Shown here piece by piece: positions 1 through 13,299 of a stretch of DNA of 64,000 nucleotides; position 1 is the first letter of the stretch, and every line of letters starts with the position of its first letter. The notes below the pieces were generated by a model that searched no databases, was not told the DNA's origin, and saw nothing but the letters and a program-made list of their open reading frames with translations. Made by a program: the position numbers and the translations under genes. Source of the DNA: Zingiber officinale (taxonomy: Eukaryota > Streptophyta > Magnoliopsida > Zingiberales > Zingiberaceae). The stretch spans positions 49,446,722-49,510,721 of the forward strand of contig NC_056000.1 of the NCBI RefSeq assembly GCF_018446385.1, in the 5' to 3' direction.

Positions 1-1116
1 TTTCATGCACATCCATGGTGGTAAATTGTATGGTGTTAATATAACTGGCCAAGATGAATATTGTTGTCCCGACTGACCAAATGGTTGAAATCCATATGCA
101 GAAAGTCCCAATCTCACATTTCGTGGTTCCATTGCAAAGGAGGGAAACATAGTATCAAGATGTTTCCGTGTAGAAGAATCACAAGGATGACACATTATAC
201 CTCCTTCGTGCTCATGCTCATGCTCATGATGCCACAACATGTGGTTAGCTGTAGCTGCAGATGCATACAAGCGTTGAAGTCTAGTAGTTAACGGAAAATA
301 ATACATCACTTTCCAAGCAATATTTTTCCTCTTCTTCCCTGTTATGTGATTACGATGCTTAAAACGAAGGTGAGTACAGATTTTACATTAATTCAAATCA
401 CTGTCTTCATTCCAAAATATCATGCAGTTGTTTATACAACAATCAATCTTCTCTACAGGCAAACCTAAACCTCTGATCAATTTCTTTGTTTCATAGAAGC
501 TATCAGTCATTATGTTATCAGTAGAGAGCAACTCTGACATCAATTCACAAATGTCATCGTAACATCTTTCTGAGAAATGATGTTCTGCTTTCATATTCAA
601 TAATCTTGCTGTAGCTGATAGTTGTGAATGACCAGAAGGAATGCCTTCCCACACTTCTCTTTCACTAGCCTTTAACATTTCATATAGTTGTTGATATTCA
701 GGGGTTGGTATTTCATCTATATTCGAATAATTAGCTGCATTCATCGCATCTTGAACCATTGATTGCATTAAAATATCAATATTATTTGATGCTTCAGGAG
801 CTGTAACAGTAGTCCCAGAATGTGAACCGCCAGATGACCCAATTGGTTCATATAAATAAGGATCTCCGTGACAATACCAATTGTAGTAATTTGGCACAAA
901 ATCATTTCTACATATGTGCATTTTTACAGTATCCTCATCACGAAATGCTCTATTTTAACATTTTTTATGATTGCACGGACACCGTAACTCAGCATCATTC
1001 ATACATTCTGGATGACTATTAGCAAAAATCACAAACTGTTCAACTTCAGCAATAAAATCATCTATGATAAAACCATTGTCTAATCAATTGTACATCCAAG
1101 CTTTGTTCATATACAT
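1..1116 (-). pseudogene. TNP2-like CACTA transposase, N-terminal part, broken
   Basis: TNP2-type transposases bind and cut CACTA ends. From an ATG at 1114-1116 the minus strand reads a transposase-associated domain with its zinc-binding signature (RCPCNHKKC, later FVPNYYNWYCHGDP). It then reaches a TNP2-typical stretch near the window edge (RLGLSAYGFQPFGQSG, then YNLPPWMCMK). The frame is kept from 1116 to base 1, but three in-frame stops interrupt it: TGA at 1084-1086, TAA at 955-957 and TAA at 388-390. The first two are what C-to-T change in CGA and CAA would give, as expected for a methylated silenced element. The longest open piece is 388-921. The catalytic part would lie beyond the left edge. 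Confidence 0.85.
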
Positions 1117-1480
1117 TGTTATAACCTAAAGAGAATATAAATTGAAACATTATTAAACTTGTTGTATCACTTGAAATAAGTTTAAATAAAGAATTATGTG
1201 CACAATTTCATCTCACGATCATCATATCATATTACAGAAAATCACCTCTACACTAGAGCAAATAAATGAAACTATTATAAACATGTTGTTCCTTATAGCA
1301 TCATCAAATGAAATAATCATACATATATGAGAAGTATCGATCAAACACCTGTTGACCACTACATTCTATGCAAGTACAATAGCGAAATGGATCAAAATAT
1401 GTCATGGCACTTAAATTTTCTAGGGTTTTGATTGTGCTCAGCTACGAACAGTAGCAAAGCACAGCAGACCAGGAACCCCC

Positions 1481-1606
1481 GAGCAGGCCGGCGGCCCCGA
1501 GCAGGCCGGCGGCCCCGAGCAGGCCGGCGGCCCCGAGCAGGCCGGCGGCCCCGAGCACGCCGGCGGCCCCGAGCAGGCCGGTGACCGCGAGCAGGCCGCC
1601 GGCCAC
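1481..1606. repeat. 18-bp GC-rich tandem array inside the CACTA element
   Basis: Seven head-to-tail units of gagcaggccggcggcccc start at 1481, 1499, 1517, 1535, 1553, 1571 and 1589. The first four are identical, the fifth has one change, and the last two are more diverged. This GC-rich block contrasts sharply with the AT-rich surroundings and lies between the transposase frame and the subterminal repeats. The open frames across it on both strands are by-products of the 18-bp period. Confidence 0.9.
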
Positions 1607-1875
1607 AAGCACCTTGCCGGCCGCGAGCAGTCCGCCGGCAGCGATCCGTGAGCAGGGCGCGGCTGCCGGCCGTATGAAAACCAAAACGAGAGAGGAGAAG
1701 AGCAAGAGCATACCTGAGAGATCGCAGGAACGGGTTGAACGGGACGAGAGGGCACCGAGATTGCTAGAGAGAGCCGTCGGAAAATCGCCGGGAGAATCTC
1801 CGCCGCTGGAAAATCGGAGGAAAGAGAGGATCGTGCGAAGAGGAAAGCGGCCATTCTGTGCCCTAAATCGTGAGT

Positions 1876-2400
1876 TACCGATGGAAATAGTGTTCCATCG
1901 GTAATTACCGATGGAACACTATTTCCGTCGGCAATTACCGACAGAACACTATTTTCGTCGGGAATTACCGACGGAATTGTTAATTCCGTCGGTGATTACG
2001 GCTAGTTATCGGGTAAGATTTAGCGAATTTAAAAGAGAACGGGCGAAACCCCACCGACGGAAACATACATCTGTCGGTAAATACCGACGGAATTGGATTT
2101 CCGTCGGAATTATAAAACCCTAAACCCGGTAATTACCGACTGAATATCATTCCGTCGGTAGTGTTTATGCCCCGCACCCGTTAGATGTACCTATTTACCG
2201 ATAGAATATTAATTCCGTCGGAAATAAACAAAACCCTAACGATAAGTCCCGACGGAATTATTATTCCGTCGGTTCGTACCGACGGAATTAGTCATTCCGT
2301 CGGTAATTACCGACTGACTTAAATCCCGTCGGGACTTACCGACAGAGGTATATTCAGTTGGTATACGCCGACAGAGTTGAGATTCCGTCGGTACTCCCGT
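1876..2400. repeat. CACTA subterminal repeat region
   Basis: About two dozen copies of the motif ccgtcggtaa or its complement ttaccgacgg occur in both orientations, many paired as inverted repeats around a short AT spacer. In En/Spm-type elements such subterminal motifs bind the element-encoded TNPA-like protein. Several copies carry single-base changes (ccatcggtaa, ccgtcgggac). Confidence 0.85.
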
Positions 2401-5341
2401 CGTTAAACACAGGCATTTTTGTAGTAATTATTTATAAAAACAATCAGGACTAATTCACAATAAGTAAGTAAACGTTTATAATTTTTCATTATATTATTAT
2501 TATATAAAATAAAAAAATTCTACAGACGGCCTATGATCGATGTATAAGATGATAAGGTGATCATGATGAAACAAACTAAAAGAAGAACTGAAAAGAGCAC
2601 TGATAGAATTGGAGATTTATTGGTTATCGTTTATATGCAAGGACACTTATAACATAGACAAATTTTGGAAGCACGAGGTATTTTTTTTATTAAAAAACTA
2701 ATTTTATCAAATAATTTCTTTATATATTTCTTATTAATTCTGTTTTAATTTTTGCATGACTTATATTTCGTCTATTGATTTATTTAATTGGGTAATTAAC
2801 CTTTTCTTTTTTAATAGAATTAATAAAATGTTATGGTTCAAATTTTTATTATTTTGCAATAGTTCGTCATGAAAGTTGTGCGACTTCTTTAATTACAAAC
2901 AAACCATCCACTGACAATGTGTTCACTTATTTTAACAAAGTTCTAAATCTCTATACCTTGCACAACATAATGGTTAGTTTTAAACCAAATGAAATTATTT
3001 AAGATATTACAATAAGTATTATTTTAATTTTTAAAATTTGATATTTTTTTAAACCAAATGAAATTTCTGATTCAAATAAATATTAATGAGCATAGTTTGA
3101 ATAATATTATAGAACTTAATTTTAGAGGAACTCCTAAATTGATTTGCATCTGATTTGCATTGACAAAGATCAGAAATTTGAAAGAGATACGAATTTATTT
3201 CCGTCTTAAATTTAAAGTATGAAATTTAATTATGCCAAATTTTCAGTGTACCAAAAATTCGGTATACTAAGTTTTCCATATACAAAAAATTTAGCATACC
3301 GAAATTTTGGTATATACAATATATAGTATAGAATTATTTTTCTTTTAGAGTAACTCTTAAATTGATTTGCATCTAATTTGTATTGACAAAGGTCAGAAAT
3401 TTGAAAGAGATACGAATTTATTTCCGTCTTAAATTTAAAGTATGAAATTTAATTATGCCAAATTTTCAGTGTACTAAAAATTCGATATACTAAATTTTCG
3501 ATATACGAAAAATTTAGTATACCAAATTTTTGGTATATACAATATATAGTATAGAATTATTTTTCGGTCTTTTCGGTATACCATCTCTACTCACGTAGTG
3601 TTTCAAGTAAAAAGCAAGTTTTCTGTACCTTTTTAATTATTACCAATAATACTAGTTAACAACAGCTCCAAAGCTTTAATTAGCTAGTGGTCATCACATG
3701 TTCTTTTATTTAAGAAACTTTACATCTTGAGTCACGACATTGAGAAGACAAAAGTGAATTGATAAGGAAAAGGAGACGCTATGGTGCACAATTACTTTTT
3801 TATTTTGATTTTCTTTTTCACTGCTCTAATGATTCATTAAAGGAAAACGCCTGCCCCACTACTACCATCGTATAATTTTTATATATTGGCTTTGCAGTAG
3901 CCGCCGACAGCATGTGGAAAATTTAGTATACTAAATTTTTGATATACTGAAAATTCATTTTAGTGCGGTATATAATATAGGATTTTTTTTTTTTGATAAT
4001 TTTAGTATACCATCCCTACTCATATTGTGTTTCGAGTGAAAAGTAGGTATTTTTATATTTTTTTTAATTGTTGTCAACACCCGTTAACACATGTTCAAAA
4101 TATTTAATTAACTAATAGTCATCACATGTTCTTTTATTTAAGAACTAAAGGAGAAAAGAGACACCACACCATTACTTTCTTGTTTTGATTTTTATTTTCA
4201 CCGCTATAATGATTCATTGGGAAAGTGTCTATGTCATCACTATCATAATAGTATGATTTTTATATGTTACCTTTGCAGTTGTCGCCGCCGGTTGAAGTAA
4301 ATCCAATGTTGCTCCAAGACTATTTGTTTTAATTAATTAATTGTCTTAATAGTAAGTTTTTAAGATTTGATTTAAGATGATATTTTAATATTTTAATATA
4401 TTATTTATAAAAACAAGCTAATTCACAATAAGTAAGTCAACGTTAATAATTTTTCATTATATTATTATTATTATTATTATTATTATATAAAATAAAAAAA
4501 AATCTATAGACACCCTATGGTCAATGTACAAGATGATAAGGTGATCATGATGAAACAAATTAAAAGATGAACTGAAAAGAGGACTGATAAAATTGGAGAG
4601 TTATTAGCCATCGTTTATATGCGAGGACACTTATAACGTAGACAAATTTTGGAAGCATGAGGTATTTATTTTTATTAAAAAACTAATTTTATCAAATAAT
4701 TTCTTTATATGTTTCTTATTAATTATGTTTTAATTTTTGCATCGCCTATATTTCGTCTATTGATTTATTTAGTTGAGTAATTAACCTTTTCATTTTTAAT
4801 AGAATTAATAAAATGTTAGGGTTCAAATTTTTTTTTATTTTGCAATAATTCATCATGAAAGTTGTGCGACTCGTTTAATTACAAACAAAGCATCCACCGA
4901 CAATGTGCTCACTTATTTTAACAAAGTTCTAAATCTCTATACATTGCACAACATAATGGTTAGTTCATTAAATTATTTAAGATATTACAATAAGTATTAT
5001 TTTAATTTTTAAAATTTGATATTTTTTTAAAGTAAATGAAATGTCTGATTCAAATATTAATGAGCATAGTTTGAATAATATTATATCTGTTATAGAACTA
5101 TTTATTTTGACAAAGGTCAGAATTTTGAAAGAGATACGAATTTGTTTTCGTCTTAAATTTAATGTATGAAATTTAATTATACCAAATTTTCAGTGTACCA
5201 AAAATTCGGTATACCGAATTTTTGGTATATACAATATATAGTATAGAATTATTTTTCGATCTTTTCGGTATACATCCCTACTCACGTAGTGTTTCAAGCG
5301 AAGAGCAAGTATTTCTAAACCTTTTTAATTATTATCAACAC

Positions 5342-6975
5342 CAGGGGCGTAGCTAGGATTTTGAAATAGGGGGGGCTTGAAAATTAAATCTTAAACTAGA
5401 AGTCACTATATCATTTTCAACATAATATAAAAATTTAAGTGCAAAACATACATTTCTCCATAAAATTATCAAATCTAGATAAATGTTTGCCAAAAGTTCA
5501 AGCGTCAATAATAATATAAAATGCATAAACAAAAAAGTACAATTTTTACCAAAAGAGATGTAACTTCAATAAAATACTATTTTAGTTGCAACCTTCTATT
5601 TTTCAAGAGATCAAACCTATCAATTATATACTCTATATCAATGTCACGAGCTATCTCTTTCTCAATATACAAGATCATTGCATTGTTCAAATATTCTTGC
5701 TCCATTTTGTTGCGAAGTGGTGTTTTGAGAAGTTTCATCCCTGAAAAAGCTCGTTCTGTTGTAGCCGTTGAAACCGGAAGAGTTAAGACCAGACGAATCA
5801 ACTTATCAATAACGAAATAAATCCTTGACTTCTTTGTTTCAACCAACAGTCGACATAATTTAGGAAGAGAATCGACATCTTTAAACCTCGGGTCCTCAAA
5901 TACATCGAGCTTGTAATGATCCAATTGAGTCTTCAAATGTTTCATGTCATCTTTGGAAAAATCACTTGGATAAAATTTCTCAATTAAGGAATAAATTGCA
6001 CTTTCAGAGAATGATTTGAAACCATCACTTGGATTCAAGGCTTCACATAGAGTAAGAAGCTCTATTGATTCCTCAGTAAATCTTTTATTCAACTCCATCA
6101 ACTGTTTGTCAATAACAACATTAAATACATGAAAATGATAGAATTCCTCCACTGTAAACTGATTTTTCTGCTGACAAGAACGCTTAGTACCTTCAATATA
6201 ACGATCAGTCAAATTAAGCACTATAATATCCTGAGTATCACAAAAATTATTCACACTCCATAGAAAATCATCCCATTCATCATCTCGCATTTTCTAGAAA
6301 AGCAATTTTGTAGTAGCGACTAAACTCATTGCATTCAAAATGTCTTGATTTTTTCGTTGCAATGCTTGACACAACATATCAGATGTTTCTAAAAGTCTAT
6401 GCATCAACAATAACATAAACACAAAATCAAATGTCATCATCACTTTAAGCAAACCTTTAGCCTCCGCACGAATACCAAAGGTCAACTTCCCTCCTATGAG
6501 ATCTTCTAGAAGTGTACAAATTGAACCAAATAATTCAATAACTCGAATAATAGAAGTGTAATGTGAACTCCAACGAGTAGATGCGGGTCGTTGCAAAGTA
6601 CTAGCTATTCAGCGTATCGCCTTTGCAGATCCTCTTGCTATTCGGCAGGAGCAAGCGCTGTTGCAGAGGCAAAGTTCGGTGATGAAGGAGGAGGAGGAGG
6701 AGGAGGAGGGAGGGAGGGAGGAGGAAAATAAGAAGAAAATTAGTGAACGGTTGAATTTTTTTTACCTCTTTGGCTCTTTCTGCTCTTCTCGGCTTCTCGC
6801 TTTTTGTCGTCCTTTTTTTTTCGTTCTCTTGATTTGCTTTGGGAGAAAAGAATGACAATAGGGTTTTAGTAGTGCCGATTTATTTTCAGAGAAGGGAATT
6901 GTAATATACTAATATATATACCTATATTATATATAATAATATAAAGCAACCTATGGGTCTTGGCTGGGCTTGAGC
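5342..6975 (-). mobile_element. hAT-type DNA transposon copy, internally deleted
   Basis: The insertion is defined by comparison with the neighbouring AT-rich units, which are continuous where this copy is interrupted. The flanks carry tcaacac on both sides (5335-5341 and 6976-6982), or 8 bp with one mismatch, the length expected for hAT elements. The left end begins caggggcgtagctagg, a typical plant hAT terminus. The right end matches it only weakly. It encodes the C-terminal part of a transposase on the minus strand. 6600-6860 holds AT-rich and GAGG-rich sequence with no recognisable coding content. Confidence 0.8.
5577..6596 (-). pseudogene. hAT transposase, C-terminal half with dimerisation domain
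   Basis: hAT transposases cut and join element ends. The minus strand encodes a segment starting STRWSSHYTSI and running to the hAT C-terminal dimerisation region, visible as LPVSTATTERAFSGMKLLK near the end. This combination matches plant TTF-type zinc finger/hAT proteins. The N-terminal zinc finger and most of the catalytic region are missing. A TAG stop at 6294-6296 splits the frame into 100 and 237 codons, and both parts remain in the same frame. A C-to-T change in CAG would explain it. The loss of the N-terminal half makes the copy non-autonomous. Confidence 0.8.
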
Positions 6976-9900
6976 TCAACACTAATTAACATCAGTTTCA
7001 AACCTTTAATTAGCTAGTGGTCATCACATGTTCTTTTATCTATGAACCTTTACATCTTGAGTCATGACCTTGAGAAGAGAAGAGTGAATTGATAAGTAGA
7101 AGGGAGACACCATGGTGCACATTTATTTTTTTGTTTTGATTTTCTTTGTTACTGTTCTAATGATTCATTAAAGGAAAACGCTTGCCGCACTACTACCATA
7201 GTATAATTTTTATATATTTGCTTTGTAGTAGCCGCCGATTCATATGTAAATAAATCTAAATGTTGTCCAAGACTACTTGTTTCGAGTAATTAATTTTCTT
7301 AATAGTAAGTTTTTAAGATTTGATTTAAGATTATATTTTAATGTTTTAATATATACTAAGTAAACTTTAATAATTTTTCATTATATTATTATTATATTAA
7401 AAGGTGGAGGAGGATAAGTGTTTAAATAGTTCTGGTATGATTTGAATTTTTTTTTAATTATTTGAAATGAAATGAAATTAATTTTTATTTTTTAAAATTA
7501 ATCAGGTAAAACCCAATTGACAGAATTGGAAAGTTGGATATGTGAGGACACTTGTTACGTAGAAAAGTTTTGGAAGCGTATTTATTTTTATTAAAAATAA
7601 TTTTTTATTTATTTCTTACTAAATTCTGTTTTAATTTTTGTTAATTAACCTTTTATTTTTTAATAGAATTAATAAAAATATCACAGTTAAAATTTTCATT
7701 AATTAGAATTTTAATTATTTTGCAATAGTTTGTATGGAAGTTGTGTTTTCATTACAAACAAACCATCCATCAAGAGTGTGCTAGTTTATTTTAACAAATT
7801 TCTAAATCTCTATACATCGCACAACATAACAGTTAGTTTATTAAATTATTTAAGATATTACAACAACTATTATTTTTTTTTTTAATTTTGATTGTTTTTT
7901 TTACAGTAAAGCAAATTAAGTTCAAATAATAATATTATATCTGTATAGTTGAACTTAATTTTGGAGAACTCCTAAACTTTCTAGTTCATTCGGGATCGTG
8001 CTTCCGACATCAAGTAGAGTGCAACATCGTCTCAGCAAATCACTGTGAGTTATTTACAATTTCATTTCCTATTTATTTCATGCTATTAGAGGTAAGGTGT
8101 AAGAAAAAAAAGAAGAAATTTTGATTTCTTTATACAATAAGTTTTTTTTTAAATTTTTATATATAAAGGATGATGATCCAATGAAATTAAAAATTACTAT
8201 AAACATATTTTTTTATTAAAAGAGAAATGGAAAAACTGGAAAATTTTTATCCAAAATGATAGTTTCGGACTTTACTTGCTTTTTCATGTCGTGCTCAGGG
8301 TGAAAAAATATTAAAATTTTGGTACATTGTTCATGATGTTCTAAAATATATTGAAAAATACCGATTTTAATGGTATAATAAAAAATTTTGATAACGATAT
8401 CGGTACGACATTTATATTAAATTTTTCGGTATATCATACCGATACCAACTTTTTACACTAATTGGTATGAAATTTAACTATACTAAATTTTTAATATATT
8501 GAAAATTCAATATATTAATCGAAAATTCAATATACTAAATTTTTGATATACTGAAAATTCATTTTAATTTGGTCTATGATATAGGAATTTTTTTTGATAT
8601 TTTTAGTATACCATCTCTACTTATATAGTGTTTCGAGTGAAAAACAGATATTTCTATATTTTTTTTAATTATTGTCAACACCCGTTAACACCAGTTCCAA
8701 ATCTTTAATTAACTAATCATCACATGTTCTTTTATTTAACAACCTTTATTGAGAAGGAGAAGTGAGACGCGGCATTATTACTTTCTTATTTTGATTTTTA
8801 TTTTCACCATTATAATGATTCATTCAATTTAAGGGAAAGCACCTACCTCATGACTATCATAGTATGATTTTTAATAAATTTTCTTAATAGTAAGTTTTTA
8901 AGATTATTTGTGATGATATTTTAATATTTTAATATATTATTTATAAAAACAAGCAGGACTATTTCACAATAAGTAAGTAAACTTTAATAAATTTTTCATT
9001 ATATTATTATTATTATTATATAAAATAAAAAAATTCTATAGACTGCCTATGGTGGATAAGGTGATCAGGTTCATCATGATAAAACAAATTAAAAAAATAC
9101 TGAAAGGAGGACTGACAGAATTGGAGATTTATTGCCATCGTTTATATGCGAGGGCACTTATAACGTAGACAAATTTTGGAAGCATGTGATATTTATTTTT
9201 ATTAAAAAATTAATTTTATCAAATAATTCCTTTATTTATTTCTTGTTAATTCTGTTTTAATTTTTGCATGGCCTATATTTCGTCTATTGATTTATTTAGT
9301 TGGGGTAATTAACCTTTTCTTTTTTAATAGAATTAATAAAATGTTATGGTTCAAATTTTTATTATTTTGCATTAGTTTGTAATGGAAGTTGTGCGGCTCA
9401 TTTAATTACAAACAAACCATCCACCGCCAATATGTTCACTTATTTTAACAAAGTTTTAAATCTCTATAGATTGCACAACATAACAGTTAATCATTAAATT
9501 ATTTAAGATATTACAATAAGTATTATTTTAATTTTTAAAATTTGATATTTTTTTAAAGCAAATGAAATTTCTGATTCAAATATTAATGAGCATAGTTTGA
9601 ATAATATTATATAATTTTAGAGGAACTCCCAAAGTGATTTGCATGGACATAGGTCAGAAATTTGAAAGAGATACGAATTTGTTTTCGTCTTAAATTTAAT
9701 GTTTGAAATTTAATTATACCAAATTTTCAGTATACCAAAAATTCGGTATACTAAATTTTCGATATACAAAACAAGTTAGTATACCAAATTTTTGGTATAT
9801 ACAATAAATAGTATAGAATTTATTTTCGATCTTTTCGGTATACCATCCCTACTCACGTAGTGTTTCAAGCGAAGAGCAAATCTTTCTATACCTTTTTAAT

Positions 9901-10902
9901 TATTACCAACACTAGTTAACATCAGTTCCAAACCTTTAATTAGCTAGTGGTTATCACATGTTGTTTTATTTAAGAACCTTTACATCTTGAGTCACGACAT
10001 TGAGAAGAGAAGAGTGAATTATACACTGAGAAGAGAAGAGTGAATTATTGATAAGGAAAAGAGAGACGCCATGGTGACAGTTACTTTCTTGTTTTGATTT
10101 TCTTTGTCATTGTTCTAATGATTTATTAAAGGAATCATTGTTCTAATGATTTACTTTCTTTTCTTGTTTTGATTTTCTTTGTCATTGTATAATTTTTATA
10201 TATTTGTTTTGTAGTAGTCGCTGATAGCATGTGGAAATAAACCTAAATGTTGCTCTAAGACTACTTGTTTCAAGTAATTAATTTTCTTAATAGTAAGTTT
10301 TTAAGATTTGATTTAAGATGATATTTTAATGTTTTAATATATTATTTATAGAAACAAGTCACTAAGTAAACTTCAATAAATTTTCATTATATTATTATTA
10401 TATTAAAAGGTGGAGGAGTATAAGTGTTTAACATAATTCTGGTATGATTTGAATTTTTTTTAATTATTTGAAATGAAATTAAATTAATTTTTATTTTTTA
10501 AAAATTAATCAGGTAAAACCCAATTGACGAAAGTTATTGGATATGTGAGGACAATTGTTACATAGAAAAGTTTTGGAAGCTAAGTATTTATTTTTATTAA
10601 AAAATTATTTTTATCAAATAATTTTTTATTTATTTCTTACTAAATTATGTTTTAATTTTTGCAAGGCCTATTGATTTATTTAGTTGGGTAATTACCTTTT
10701 ATTTTTTAATAGAATTAATAAAAATGTCACAGTTCAAATTTTCATTAATTAAAATTTTAATTATTTTGGAATAATTTGTCATGGAAGTTGTGCTTTCATA
10801 CAAATAAATCATTACATCACAGAACATGTTTATTAAATTATTTTGGAATAATTCTTACAGTGCTTTCATTACAAATAAATCATCTATCAAGAGTGTGCTA
10901 GC

Positions 10903-11824
10903 CAGGGCCGGCTCAAGGCATAGGCCATTAAGGCCTATGCCTAGGGCCCCAATATTACTGGGGCCCATTGATTGAATAATTAAGTAGATATTAAAAAAAT
11001 TAAATTGGATCATTAATATTAATTAATGATAACATACACATTAATAAATATCATGCTAATTCATTAATTGCACCTTATCAATTAATTTATTAATCCTATT
11101 TATACCTTACACGTATCCTTATTTTTTCATCATTACAATTAGCTAAGATTTTATTTTATTTTATTTAATCTTATTTCCTCATAATTGTACTTGCCAAGAT
11201 TTTATTATATTTAATTATATATTTTATAAAACTAATAAACTCTTTCCTACTCAATATCTCTAAAAAATACTAATTATTCTCTCACCAGTGCTTCGTGCCT
11301 ATTTCTTTTTTGATCATTAATTTTGTATGTTTATGCTCTCGTCGGTATCTTTTTTTTTTTTTTCTCATTAGTAATTCTGTAAGTTTATGCTCTCTCGTCG
11401 GTGATACTCTGAGAGAATGCTTAATATTTCTTTCTCAATCTTTCTTTTTCTTCCTCGATAATAACATGAATCAGAAATTTTTTTTATCCCGACAACGTAA
11501 AATAAAATGCTTCATCAGAAAAAAAATTCAAAATTAAAATGAATAAAATTTTATTTACATTCAACAATGTTTCAAAAAATTAAATAATTTAACAATGTTA
11601 AAAAAATTATCTAAATATTAACGAGAAAACTAAATTTTATATAAAAATAATATTTTATTTTTTAAAAAATAAATCAAATTTTTTTTTAAATCGGTCATTC
11701 TTAATCCCAAATTAAAATGAAATAAACTTGAGAAAAAAATTTAAAAATATATTAAAGGGCTTTATTATTATTATTATTATTATTATTATTGCCTAGGGTC
11801 TCGGAGAATCTTGAGACGGCCCTG
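10903..11824. mobile_element. Non-autonomous hAT element with perfect 8-bp target duplication
   Basis: The ends are inverted: cagggccggctcaag at 10903 and cttgagacggccctg at 11824. The flanking 8 bp gtgctagc is duplicated exactly at 10895-10902 and 11825-11832. Total length is 922 bp. No long frame is present. Bases about 11618-11660 (gagaaaactaaattttatat) match the last codons and 3' flank of the hAT transposase pseudogene at 57515-57560, so this is probably an internal deletion derivative of that family. Confidence 0.9.
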
Positions 11825-12284
11825 GTGCTAGCTTATTTTAACAAAATTCTAAATCTCTATACATCACAGAACATAACAGTTAGTTTATTAAATTATTTAA
11901 GATATTACAACAAGTATTATTTTAATTTTTTTAAATTTGATTGTTTTTGTTTTTTTTTTGCAGTAAAGCAAATTAATTCCTAGTTCAAATAACAATGAGT
12001 ATAGTTTGAATAATATTATATCTGTCCTTGAACTTAATTTTGGAGAACTCCTAAACTTATTTACATTGACAAAGGTAATAATTGAAAGAGATAGGAATAT
12101 GCTTCAGTCTCGGATTTAAGGTATATAATTAATTATATATATCAGTGCCCCAAAATTAAAAATACTACTTTATAATTCTCCATCGCCTAAAATCCTCCCG
12201 GTTTATTTTTATTTTTATTAAATAATGTCGAGGAGTGCGACACAGCTACAGCCATCTTAATAAATAGTAGCTCATGTTAGAGAG

Positions 12285-12455
12285 TAGAGATGATAATTTT
12301 TTCCACGAATTTGAAATTTTAAGAGAAAAATTTACAATAGAGGTGGGATCCTCGATTTATTTGAAGATATGAACGGATTCAAAGATTTTTTTAGAGATGG
12401 GACAAATTCGAGGTGGGTATGAAAATATTATCTCTATCCCTGAATCTGTTCTAAA

Positions 12456-12523
<68 letters not shown>

Positions 12524-12792
12524 AATATTATTTTAAAAAATATTAATAATAATATTGACAATAATATTAATATTAAAAATTTTAAAATATTAATAATAAA
12601 ATTATTATTAATACTAATATTAATATTAATAGTAAAATAATAATAATATTAAATTAATTTGGAGATGAAAACGGGATAGAGTCGGAGATGGAGATTTGAT
12701 TCCGATGATTCAAATTCGGAGATTTCCTGAATCCAAAAAAATAAAAACGAGGATAACAAACTCGTCCCCATCCCACTCCATTGTCATCTCTA
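12285..12792. mobile_element. MITE, 508 bp, TIR tagagatgataat, 8-bp duplication
   Basis: Inverted ends tagagatgataat (12285) and attgtcatctcta (12792) are flanked by exact 8-bp copies of ttagagag (12277-12284 and 12793-12800). The interior holds GA-rich arms that are roughly inverted copies of each other. They surround an (AAT)n/(ATT)n block at about 12455-12660. There is no coding potential. The 8-bp duplication suggests mobilisation by a hAT transposase. Confidence 0.85.
12455..12660. repeat. (AAT)n/(ATT)n microsatellite tract
   Basis: An (aat)n run switches at about 12490 to (att)n, forming a potential snap-back. Degenerate AAT/ATA units follow to about 12660. The tract lies in the centre of the 12285-12792 MITE. 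Confidence 0.8.
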
Positions 12793-13299
12793 TTAGAGAG
12801 CTAAAATTTAATGTTGAAATTGCTAATGAACACTATGTTTGATCTATGTGGATGTTAATGCATACTGTGTGCCTCCTGCTTGCAGTTGGTTTGGTAGATC
12901 TTCATTAAGAATCTTCCCGAGGCGATCGATGAACGGCATGCCTACTTCATATATTTTTTTCCTACTAAATAAATTTACTAGTTATAAATATCTGACATAT
13001 GAATCCATCAATACAATATTTTTATTTAATTAGAGTAATCCTCTTTTTTTGTTAATATAATTTTGAAATTTTTTACACGGTAATCTTATTATTTTGAGAT
13101 TAGAAGCCTAGTAAGCATTTTGTCATTGAAATTATTAAAGTTTAGGAAGTCCTATAAATATATATATGATCTTCTTTGGTGACTAAAAAAACAAATAAAA
13201 ATCCAAAGCACATTTTCATCCGATGAAAGCATCTTTAACCCCGCACAGCTACATTCATCACAACCAAAACCAAACACTGGCCAACCCTAAATCCTGGAG

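Larger units (their letters stand above)
1..2426 (-). mobile_element. CACTA (En/Spm) DNA transposon, 5' part, runs off the left edge
   Basis: The element reads leftwards. Its terminus lies at about 2416-2426, where the top strand ends in tttttgtagta, one base off the reverse complement of the canonical CACTACAAAAA end. Inside the terminus is a dense subterminal repeat region (1876-2400), then a GC-rich stretch, then a TNP2-type transposase reading frame on the minus strand. This order is the classic layout of plant CACTA elements. The 3-bp target duplication cannot be tested because the other end is outside the window. The degenerate last base and in-frame stops indicate an immobile copy. Confidence 0.85.
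2427..12276. repeat. About five diverged tandem copies of an AT-rich unit (roughly 1.2-2 kb each)
   Basis: Several anchors recur in the same order. The motif aaatctctata followed by (t/c)gcacaacata lies near 2946, 4927, 7800 and 9455, with a diverged copy near 11848. The motif tttcattatattattatta lies near 2480, 4455, 7377, 8997 and 10385. The phrase ttgattttctttgt...taatgattcatta lies near 3800, 7135 and 10090, with variants at 4180 and 8790. Without the two hAT insertions the spacings are about 2.0, 1.2, 1.7 and 1.5 kb. No coding frame is shared between copies. Each copy also holds degenerate inverted motifs around ggtatac. I do not recognise the family. Apart from the listed insertions I see no gene here. 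Confidence 0.6.

Noticed and set aside
1438-1904. Three overlapping frames of 89-138 codons rich in Ala, Pro and Ser
   Set aside because: They follow the 18-bp tandem repeat, whose period keeps frames open. There is no domain and they overlap on both strands.
6601-6858. Lys/Glu-rich and Leu-rich frames next to the hAT fragment
   Set aside because: They come from GAGG repeats and a T-rich tract, with no domain. They are probably non-coding parts of the deleted element.
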